From Mycobacteroides chelonae CCUG 47445 (lineage in GTDB: Bacteria; Actinomycetota; Actinomycetes; Mycobacteriales; Mycobacteriaceae): DNA of 64,000 nt. The stretch's first letter is position 1, and the number at the start of each line of letters is the position of its first letter. The position numbers were made by a program, and so were the translations under genes. The DNA lies in assembly GCF_001632805.1 (NCBI RefSeq), contig NZ_CP007220.1, positions 1,674,001 to 1,738,000 on the forward strand, given 5' to 3'. This document shows positions 57,967 through 64,000 of this stretch, piece by piece. The notes below the pieces were generated by a model. It ran no database searches, was not told the origin of the DNA, and worked only from the letters and a program-made list of their open reading frames with translations.

Positions 57967-58299
57967 CTACTTGCAGCGCTCCCGGAAATCGCCGAGGGGT
58001 TGACGGATCTCCTGTAGATCTGCCTTGACCTGCGGATTTTCGTCCAGGTACTGCCGTGCCTTGTCGCGGACCTGGTCCTTGGGTTGGCCCTTGAGGCTCG
58101 TGAAGAACTCGTTCACGTCGGGGTGTGTGAACAGGTATGTCGACGTGGCCGCCGACACGCCTGTCGCGACACCCGCCATGTCGGCGGCGGTGCAGTTGGG
58201 CGGTGGATCGGCCGCTGCGATAGCGGTCCCGCTCAGCGCTAGCGCGGCGACCGCACCGAGTAGCCCCACGGCTGTCCGGCCCGCAGTCCATGCTGTCAT
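57967..58299 (-). CDS. Mycobacterial hemophore-type (Rv0203-like) secreted protein
   Basis: A 110-residue exported protein. Signal peptide 1-30 ending AIAAA-DPPP, then a small helical domain with a Cys36-Cys109 pair and TYLFTHPDVNEFF, in which Tyr55 and His59 lie in the haem-ligand positions of Rv0203 (Tyr59, His63 there). QPKDQVRDKARQYLDENP is the characteristic next helix. ATG 58299 has GAGGAG 6 bases upstream. Likely binds haem outside the cell; its neighbour on the same strand is another secreted protein. Confidence 0.75.
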   Translation of the reverse strand: MTAWTAGRTAVGLLGAVAALALSGTAIAAADPPPNCTAADMAGVATGVSAATSTYLFTHPDVNEFFTSLKGQPKDQVRDKARQYLDENPQVKADLQEIRQPLGDFRERCK

Positions 58300-58345
58300 C
58301 GTGACTCCTCTGCAATCGAATTCTTCACTGCGAGAACAATATTGA

Positions 58346-58681
58346 TCAACGTGGACCGACGCCACCGCCTCCTCCGCCACCCGGTCGGCCGGGGCGCCCG
58401 AAATCGGGGGGTGGCGACGGATTGACGGTGGGGGGTCTGTACTCGGAACCGAGGATGACGTCCATTCCCCAGTTGTCGCAGTACCAGTCGTTTTCGCAGG
58501 GGTAGGGGACATACGGCGTCGAAGGGGCGGTGCTGCCACCGCCGCGCACATCGCCTTGTGCGCACAAGGTGGTGCCGTTGGCGTTCACGCAGTCGGCGGT
58601 GGAGGGCGGTGCCGCGGTCAGGCTCAACATGGGCAGGGCTGCGACCAGGGCGGCCGCGAGGCAGGGCCGGATCATGGGCAC
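58346..58681 (-). CDS. Small secreted Gly/Pro-rich protein, unknown function
   Basis: A 111-residue protein with a Sec signal (IRPCLAAALVAALPMLSLTAA), two Cys-containing motifs (ADCVNANGTTLCAQG, PCENDWYCDNWG) that probably form disulfides, then a Pro-rich stretch and a Gly-rich C-terminus. Similar CVNANGTTLCAQG proteins occur in mycobacteria; their role is unknown. GTG 58681 or ATG 58675 start. It is upstream of the hemophore-type gene, 46 bases away. Confidence 0.7.
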   Translation of the reverse strand: MPMIRPCLAAALVAALPMLSLTAAPPSTADCVNANGTTLCAQGDVRGGGSTAPSTPYVPYPCENDWYCDNWGMDVILGSEYRPPTVNPSPPPDFGRPGRPGGGGGGGVGPR

Positions 58682-58832
58682 GGTCGTTACCTCCGCACTT
58701 AGAGGAGCTGATCGTCGGCTGACCTATAGGGTTGATCAGCGACGTCCCGGGCTCGGTGAGGTGAGTGTAGTTCCGATCACGGCCCGTGAGAGTGCGAACG
58801 GATTGCGAGAGCGCCGCACGGCGGGTGTCGGT

Positions 58833-58862
58833 TTGACCCTTAGCCCGCTGGTCACGTAGCCT
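58833..58862 (+). promoter_or_regulatory. Sigma-70 type promoter for rplU-rpmA-obg-proB
   Basis: TTGACC at 58833-58838, 18-base spacer, TAGCCT at 58857-58862. It would start RNA near 58870, leaving a leader of about 130 bases before rplU. No L21-binding structure could be identified in this leader. Confidence 0.5.
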
Positions 58863-58998
58863 TGAGCAGTTGTCGCGAGGCTTCCGGCCCGCGGCATGTG
58901 GCCCAGTGGAACAACCGAGCGGGCCCACCCCACGATCCAGATGCGTCAGCCGACCTGGTTGCGCGCGTCCGAACAGCAGAGCAGAGGTAGACGCAACG

Positions 58999-59310
58999 AT
59001 GGCGACCTACGCAATCGTCAAGACCGGCGGCAAGCAGTACAAGGTTGCCGTTGGTGACCTGGTCAAGGTCGAGAAGATCGAGTCGGAGCCCGGCTCCTCG
59101 GTGCAGCTGCCCGTCGCCCTGGTCGTGGACGGCGCCACCGTCACCACCGACGCCGACAAGCTGGCCAAGGTCTCGGTGACCGGTGAGATCGTCGAGCACA
59201 CCAAGGGCCCGAAGATCCGCATCCACAAGTTCAAGAACAAGACCGGCTACCACAAGCGGCAGGGTCACCGTCAGCGGCTGACCGTGCTCAAGGTCACCGG
59301 AATCAAGTAG
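58999..59310 (+). CDS. rplU: 50S ribosomal protein L21
   Basis: A 103-residue ribosomal protein, beginning [16 protein letters not shown] and ending with the C-terminal L21 signature [21 protein letters not shown] (quoted in part). ATG 58999 follows AGAGGTAG. First gene of the rplU-rpmA-obg-proB operon, 13 bases before rpmA. Orthologue of Rv2442c. Confidence 0.97.
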   Translation: MATYAIVKTGGKQYKVAVGDLVKVEKIESEPGSSVQLPVALVVDGATVTTDADKLAKVSVTGEIVEHTKGPKIRIHKFKNKTGYHKRQGHRQRLTVLKVTGIK

Positions 59311-59323
59311 GAGCGTCTGACAC

Positions 59324-59581
59324 ATGGCACACAAGAAGGGCGCGTCCAGCTCGCGCAACGGTCGTGACTCGAACTCGCAGCGCCTCGGCGTCAAGCGGTT
59401 CGGTGGCCAGCTCGTCAAGTCCGGCGAGATCCTGGTCCGCCAGCGCGGCACCCACTTCCACCCCGGCGTGAACGTCGGACGGGGCGGCGACGACACCCTG
59501 TTCGCGACTTCGGCCGGCACCGTTGAGTTCGGCGCCAAGCGTGGTCGCCGGGTCGTCAACATCCTGCCTGTCGACGCTTAA
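59324..59581 (+). CDS. rpmA: 50S ribosomal protein L27
   Basis: An 85-residue protein near the peptidyl-transferase centre. The N-terminus [20 protein letters not shown] is intact, with the usual actinobacterial short tail before the AxKKG motif and no cleavable extension. ATG 59324. Orthologue of Rv2441c. Confidence 0.97.
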   Translation: MAHKKGASSSRNGRDSNSQRLGVKRFGGQLVKSGEILVRQRGTHFHPGVNVGRGGDDTLFATSAGTVEFGAKRGRRVVNILPVDA

Positions 59582-59585
59582 TTGG

Positions 59586-59618
59586 TGTTCTGCGCTCGGC
59601 GCTGACCGGCACAGAACA
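59586..59618 (+). other. Hairpin between rpmA and obg
   Basis: TGTTCTG (59586-59592) pairs with CAGAACA (59612-59618) around a 19-base loop. It may attenuate read-through so that obg and proB are made less than the ribosomal proteins. Weak evidence. Confidence 0.35.
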
Positions 59619-59635
59619 TTTGAAGGAGGCGTTCC

Positions 59636-61084
59636 ATGCCTCGGTTTGTTGACCGCGTAGTCATCCATGCCAAAGCCGGTACCGGCGGGCACGGCTGTGC
59701 GTCCGTACATCGCGAGAAGTTCAAACCACTCGGTGGGCCCGACGGCGGTAACGGCGGTCGCGGCGGCAGTGTGATTCTGGAAGTAGACCCGCAGGTGCAT
59801 ACCCTGCTGGACTTCCATTTTCATCCGCACGTGCAGGCACCCAACGGCTCGCAGGGCATGGGTGGCCACCGCAGCGGCGCCAACGGCGACGATCTGATTC
59901 TCAAGGTTCCCGACGGCACCGTTGTGCTCGGTGATGACGGCCGTATCCTCGCCGACTTGGTAGGGGCCGGTACACGTTTCGACGCCGTCGCCGGTGGCCG
60001 GGGCGGATTGGGGAACGCCGCATTGGCGTCCCGCGCCCGTAAGGCCCCCGGGTTTGCCTTGCTCGGTGAGGCCGGTGCCGAAGCCGATCTCACCCTCGAA
60101 CTGAAAACCGTCGCCGATGTCGGGCTGGTCGGATTTCCGTCGGCCGGTAAGTCCTCGCTGGTCTCAGTCCTTTCGGCGGCCAAACCAAAGATCGCCGACT
60201 ATCCGTTCACGACATTGGTGCCCAACCTGGGCGTGGTCACCACCGGCGAGCACTCCTTCGTGATGGCCGATGTCCCGGGCCTGATCCCCGGCGCTGCCGA
60301 CGGGCGCGGGCTGGGTCTGGAGTTCCTGCGGCACATCGAGCGCTGCGCGGTGCTGGTTCACGTCGTTGACTGCGCGACACTGGAACCGGGCCGTGACCCC
60401 GTCTCCGATATCGACGCCCTGGAAAATGAGTTGGCGCGGTACCAGCCGACGTTGCAAGCTGACTCTGTGCTGGGTGATCTGGCCGACCGGCCTCGCGCGG
60501 TAGTGCTCAACAAGGTTGACGTGCCGGAAGCCGCTGAGCTTGCCGACTTCGTCACCGAAGAGGTCTCCACGCGTGGTTGGCCGGTGTTCAAGGTGTCGAC
60601 GCTGACCCGTGATGGACTGCGTCCGTTGACCTTCGCGCTGTGGGAGATGATTGAGGCGGCCCGTGCAGCACAGCCCGCGCCGGTGAAGACCCGCCCCGTC
60701 ATTCGGCCCATCCCGGTCGACGAGAGTGGCTTCTCGGTGACTCCCGACCCGCAGAATCCTGGTGGCTTCGTGGTGCGCGGAGTGCGCCCCGAGCGCTGGA
60801 TCCGTCAGACCAACTTCGAAAACGACGAGGCCGTCGGCTATCTCGGTGACCGGCTGGCACGCCTGGGAGTGGAAGACAAGTTGCTCAAGCTGGGGGCACA
60901 GCCCGGCTGCGCGGTGACCATCGGTGATATGACCTTTGACTGGGAGCCGCAGACCCCGGCTGGCGTCGATGTGACCATGAGCGGGCGCGGCACCGATGCC
61001 CGTATCGACAAGACCGACCGCGTGGGTGCGGCCGAGCGTCGACAGGCCCGGAGGGTACGCCGCGGGCAGGTGGAGCCGGAGTGA
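59636..61084 (+). CDS. obg: Obg-family GTPase (ObgE/CgtA)
   Basis: A 482-residue ribosome-associated GTPase. The Gly-rich Obg domain (1-158, [16 protein letters not shown]), the G domain with P-loop GFPSAGKSS at about 165-173, DVPGL (G3) and NKVD (G4), and the actinobacterial OCT domain near 340-430. ATG 59636 after AAGGAGG. Implicated in 50S assembly and stress control. Orthologue of Rv2440c. proB begins within its stop. Confidence 0.96.
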   Translation: MPRFVDRVVIHAKAGTGGHGCASVHREKFKPLGGPDGGNGGRGGSVILEVDPQVHTLLDFHFHPHVQAPNGSQGMGGHRSGANGDDLILKVPDGTVVLGDDGRILADLVGAGTRFDAVAGGRGGLGNAALASRARKAPGFALLGEAGAEADLTLELKTVADVGLVGFPSAGKSSLVSVLSAAKPKIADYPFTTLVPNLGVVTTGEHSFVMADVPGLIPGAADGRGLGLEFLRHIERCAVLVHVVDCATLEPGRDPVSDIDALENELARYQPTLQADSVLGDLADRPRAVVLNKVDVPEAAELADFVTEEVSTRGWPVFKVSTLTRDGLRPLTFALWEMIEAARAAQPAPVKTRPVIRPIPVDESGFSVTPDPQNPGGFVVRGVRPERWIRQTNFENDEAVGYLGDRLARLGVEDKLLKLGAQPGCAVTIGDMTFDWEPQTPAGVDVTMSGRGTDARIDKTDRVGAAERRQARRVRRGQVEPE

Positions 61085-62187
61085 ACACGGGTGTGCACGC
61101 GCGCCAGGCAATTCAGGCGGCACGCACCGTCGTGGTGAAGGTCGGCACCGCTGCCCTCACCGATGCGACCGGAACATTCAGTGCCGACCGGATGGAATAC
61201 CTCGTCGAGGCCATCGAGGGCCGGATGAAGGCCGGATCCGATGTGGTGATCGTCTCTTCGGGAGCCATCGCGGCCGGCATGGTTCCGCTTGGACTGACCA
61301 AGCGCCCAACAGATCTGGCGACCAAACAGGCGGCGGCCAGCGCGGGACAGGTTGCGCTCATCAGTGCCTGGAGCGCGGCGTTCGCGCGCTATCAGCGCAC
61401 CGTGGGCCAAGTGCTGTTGACGGCACATGACATTTCGATGCGCGTGCATCACACCAACGCGCAGCGCACGCTCGACAAGCTGCGCGCGCTGCACGCGGTC
61501 GCCGTCGTGAACGAGAACGACACCGTGGCCACCAACGAGATTCGCTTCGGTGACAACGATCGGCTATCGGCGCTCGTCGCCCATCTGGTGGGTGCCGATG
61601 CGCTCATCTTGCTCTCCGATATCGACGGGCTTTACGACTCTGATCCTCGAAAGGGGAACGCGCGCTTTATTTCTGAGGTGGCCGACCCGGAAGATCTGGA
61701 CGGTGTGATCGCCGGGCCGGGTGGTTCCCGCGGCACCGGGGGAATGGCCTCGAAACTTTCCTCGGCGTTACTGGCCGCCGACGCCGGTGTCCCGGTGCTG
61801 CTGGCTTCGGCGACCGAGGCGGCGGCCGCGTTGGGGGACGGCTCTTGCGGGACGGTCTTCGCCGCGCGACCGCAACGCATGTCGTCGCGCAAGTTCTGGG
61901 TGCGGTACGCGGCCGAGGCGACCGGATCGCTGACCCTGGACGAGGGCGCCGTACGCGCGGTGGTGGCCTCGCGACGTTCGTTGCTGCCCGCCGGGATCAC
62001 CGAGGTATCCGGGCGTTTCCACGGCGGCGATGTCGTCGAACTCCGCGATGCCGAGGGCGCCATGGTCGGCCGTGGCGTGGTGGCCTATGACGCGGCCGAA
62101 TTGGGGACCATGCTGGGCCGATCCAGCGGTGAGCTGCCCGAGGATCTGCGGCGCCCGGCCGTGCACGCCGACGACCTCGTCACCTGA
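61081..62187 (+). CDS. proB: Glutamate 5-kinase
   Basis: A 368-residue enzyme, the first step of proline synthesis, phosphorylating glutamate. Amino-acid kinase domain (about 1-255: [40 protein letters not shown]) and C-terminal PUA domain (about 280-362). GTG 61081 overlaps the obg stop by four bases. Orthologue of Rv2439c. The gene that follows in M. tuberculosis (nadE) is not in this window. Confidence 0.95.
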   Translation: MNTGVHARQAIQAARTVVVKVGTAALTDATGTFSADRMEYLVEAIEGRMKAGSDVVIVSSGAIAAGMVPLGLTKRPTDLATKQAAASAGQVALISAWSAAFARYQRTVGQVLLTAHDISMRVHHTNAQRTLDKLRALHAVAVVNENDTVATNEIRFGDNDRLSALVAHLVGADALILLSDIDGLYDSDPRKGNARFISEVADPEDLDGVIAGPGGSRGTGGMASKLSSALLAADAGVPVLLASATEAAAALGDGSCGTVFAARPQRMSSRKFWVRYAAEATGSLTLDEGAVRAVVASRRSLLPAGITEVSGRFHGGDVVELRDAEGAMVGRGVVAYDAAELGTMLGRSSGELPEDLRRPAVHADDLVT

Positions 62188-62276
62188 GCGCTTCGCGCAT
62201 TTGCTCGAAAGAGTGGCGCATCGCAACCGCGCCTGATAGAACTTGTCAGCTGGTTCACAGCTTGGGGAGGCTATCG

Positions 62277-62915
62277 ATGGCAAGGCGATTCACCGGATTT
62301 GTGAGTGCGGTGGCACTCGTGCTTGGAGCGCTGACCTCGCCGGCAGTTGCCACCGCGACATCGGCCGACGAAAGCCAGATCCGGCAGGTTGTCGCCGCCG
62401 AGCTGACCGCACTGAGGGCGCTCGATCCTGCCGCCTACGCACAGAGTTTCTGCGCCGAGCACCGCGACGCATACGAAGCGTGGATGCAACGCAACATCAC
62501 GCCGCCACCCTTTGAAGACCTTGAGGGCGCCAACTCCAAGCGCCTGACGTCGGTGCTACGCAAGAACTTCCCTTCGGTATCGGATGCCGCGATCAAGGCT
62601 TTCGTCGACGCCGTCGCTGACGGCGACCGCGACGCGTATCACCGGACGTGGCTGGGGATTCTGCGGGAAGAGTTCTCCCACTACTCCTATCGGGTGCGAC
62701 AGGTAGAGATCACCGGCGACCAGGCGGACGTGACGGTTCAAGCCAGATTGGGCAGGGCCTCCGGCACGGTCCAATGGCAGTTCCATCGTGAGGACGGCGA
62801 CTGGAAGGACTGCACGGCGCCTCCTGCCGAGTCCGAGTCGGCGGTGCCCTCATTGAAGGGCGAAGCGCCCCAGGGGCTTCTCGGTGCGATCGACGATGTG
62901 CGTGCCGCGGGATAG
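62277..62915 (+). CDS. Secreted NTF2-like family protein, first of a tandem set
   Basis: A 212-residue exported protein. Signal peptide of about 1-32 (RRFTGFVSAVALVLGALTSPAVA), then ADESQIRQVVAAELTALRALD, a Cys-containing SFCAEHRDAY, and a C-terminal half of alternating strands (VRQVEITGDQADVTVQARLG, WKDCTAPP), the layout of an NTF2/SnoaL-like fold. The two Cys probably pair. ATG 62277 has GGGGAGG upstream. The same layout recurs in the next gene, so they are paralogues. Function unknown; ligand binding is likely. Confidence 0.7.
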   Translation: MARRFTGFVSAVALVLGALTSPAVATATSADESQIRQVVAAELTALRALDPAAYAQSFCAEHRDAYEAWMQRNITPPPFEDLEGANSKRLTSVLRKNFPSVSDAAIKAFVDAVADGDRDAYHRTWLGILREEFSHYSYRVRQVEITGDQADVTVQARLGRASGTVQWQFHREDGDWKDCTAPPAESESAVPSLKGEAPQGLLGAIDDVRAAG

Positions 62916-62943
62916 GGACGAGGAAATTCCAGATCGGAGGACA

Positions 62944-63567
62944 ATGATCGTGTCAAAGAGCGTCTTCACATGGTTGGCCGCGTTTTTCGTAGCCCTCGGG
63001 CTGGTCGCACAGACCGCGGTCGCGAGTGCCACGCCGGCCGATGAGACCGAGATCCGGGATGTCACCGCCGGACGGCTTTCGGCATTGCAGGCGGTAGATG
63101 CGATCCAGTACGCGTCGTTCTTCTGCGCCGATGTCCGGGACAAGATCGAATCGGATTGGGGGCAGTCCTTCTCCCCGCCGGAGGTCGGCCGATTGGAGGG
63201 TGCCAACCTCAAGAAGCTGCGCGCCAAGGTTCACGAGGTGTTCCCACTCGCCTCGGATACCGCCGTCGAGGACTTTGTGACCGCGGTGGACAACCAGGAC
63301 CAGCAGGCGTTGTCGGCGGCCTGGCACCGTTTCTGGGTGGAGACTTTCGCGCACCTGACCTTCAAGGTCAGCAAGGTGACGGTGACCGGCGATACCGCCA
63401 AGGCGACCATCGCGTTCCGTAACACCAGTGGACGCGGGAACGAGCCGAGGAAGTTCGTGCGCGAGGACGGCTTCTGGAAGGACTGCACACCCGAAGCCAC
63501 ACAGACTGAGACGGCGATCGGTAACGATGAGCCTCTACTGGAGGCTTTGACCGGCGCTGAGGGCTAA
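62944..63567 (+). CDS. Secreted NTF2-like family protein, second of a tandem set
   Basis: A 207-residue exported paralogue of the preceding gene. Signal peptide of about 1-30 (VFTWLAAFFVALGLVAQTAVAS), then PADETEIRDVTAGRLSALQAVD, SFFCADVRDK, EGANLKKLRAKVHEVFP and the closing FWKDCTPE motif with its Cys. ATG 62944 has GGAGG 5 bases upstream. Starts 28 bases after the first copy. Identity to the first is moderate, so the duplication is not recent. Confidence 0.7.
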   Translation: MIVSKSVFTWLAAFFVALGLVAQTAVASATPADETEIRDVTAGRLSALQAVDAIQYASFFCADVRDKIESDWGQSFSPPEVGRLEGANLKKLRAKVHEVFPLASDTAVEDFVTAVDNQDQQALSAAWHRFWVETFAHLTFKVSKVTVTGDTAKATIAFRNTSGRGNEPRKFVREDGFWKDCTPEATQTETAIGNDEPLLEALTGAEG

Positions 63568-63712
63568 GAAGCTCCCGGTCGGTCGCCGGTGCCCACGAGC
63601 AGGATCCGCGCACCTTATTCACTGGTAAGTTTGCTCGGTGAGGGTGCACGAGCTGATCTGTACTGATAGAAATTAGCTCGGAGACGAGTGGGCGATACGA
63701 GCGAGGGTTGTC

Positions 63713-64000
63713 ATGGTTTGCCGGAGATGGACCGAAGCGGTGCTGTTGGTGGCGCTGTTGTTCGGTGGTGTGGGGTGTACGCAAACGGTGGACGGGGACG
63801 GTCAGCCCAACGCTGAGGCGCTCGCGACCGCACGCGACGAGAATCAGATCAAGGCGCTGATTGCGCAGCAGAACACCTACACCGCCAGCTTCGACTTCGC
63901 GAAGCTGGCGGAGACCAAGTGCGCCAAGTATCGGGACGCGACCGCCCAGAGCGGACCGCCCATCCCGCCGATGAGCGAAATCGCGCCGCCTGAGATCGCC
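63713..64000 (+). CDS. Lipoprotein paralogue, third of the tandem set, cut by the right edge
   Basis: ATG 63713 opens a frame that reaches the window end without a stop (96 codons visible). It has a Sec/lipoprotein signal (VLLVALLFGGVGC, Cys21 as the lipidation residue) rather than a cleavable free signal. The mature part has ARDENQIKALIAQQNTYTASFDFAKLAETKCAKYRD (quoted in part), matching the ADESQIR/ADETEIR opening and CAE/CAD Cys motifs of the two genes before it. So it seems a membrane-anchored member of the same family. Confidence 0.65.
   Translation, partial: MVCRRWTEAVLLVALLFGGVGCTQTVDGDGQPNAEALATARDENQIKALIAQQNTYTASFDFAKLAETKCAKYRDATAQSGPPIPPMSEIAPPEIA

Overview
The window is high-GC actinobacterial DNA whose gene order, from the ssbB-like gene near 6.7 kb to proB near 62 kb, follows the Mycobacterium tuberculosis Rv2478c to Rv2439c block: ssbB, ettA, gdh, a thioesterase gene, aglA, glbO, pepN, rpiB, nei, tig, clpP1P2, clpX, korAB, an rpf gene, mobA, valS, folC, ndk, rne, rplU, rpmA, obg, proB. 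Mycolata-specific families (mycothiol-dependent enzymes, an Rpf, a hemophore-type protein) agree. Because several accessory genes interrupt the block, I infer a rapidly growing mycobacterium, most likely of the Mycobacteroides abscessus/chelonae group. Rv names are used here only to mark orthology judged from memory.

Left end, 1-2.84 kb, is accessory DNA. A minus-strand operon reads away from a tRNA-Arg gene: a HEPN/Abi-like protein, a previously hidden 34-residue ORF, a WXG100-like protein, and a tyrosine integrase that runs off the left edge and carries an apparent +1 frameshift at a GGGG (CCCC on the coding strand) run. This looks like one end of a prophage or integrative element inserted at the tRNA 3' end.

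From 2.9 to 31.6 kb the content is core: a CopD-CtaG copper/cytochrome oxidase assembly protein, allophanate hydrolase, SSB, EttA, the 180-kDa class NAD-glutamate dehydrogenase, alpha-glucosidase, truncated haemoglobin, two probable cytochrome supercomplex subunits, aminopeptidase N, a CPWC mycothiol-linked oxidoreductase, an M48 protease, RpiB, Nei, tRNA-Gly and tRNA-Pro, and the proteostasis cluster tig-clpP1-clpP2-clpX, which has a ClgR-like operator.

From 31.6 to 40.2 kb is an inserted or variable stretch: an MDMPI-fold enzyme, a GNAT, a stearoyl-CoA desaturase/reductase operon facing a FabR/DesT-like regulator across a recognisable operator, a permuted-papain amidase, and a YdeP-type molybdoenzyme with FdhD. 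From 40.4 to 49.7 kb come KorAB, small secreted proteins, an Rpf with a long AT-rich leader, MobA, a YibE/F membrane protein ending in a 24-bp tandem repeat, a VOC protein, an FAD monooxygenase and a DUF937 protein. From 49.8 to 62.2 kb is housekeeping: valS-folC-DUF4233-ndk, rne, rplU-rpmA-obg-proB. The right end holds a run of exported paralogues, the last a lipoprotein cut by the window edge.

Recurring structure: three related imperfect hairpins sit just 3' of genes and pair best, through G-U wobbles, in the upstream gene's transcript; five convergent gene pairs interlock their stop codons within four bases (CTAG or TTAG); and six same-strand pairs overlap by ATGA or GTGA.
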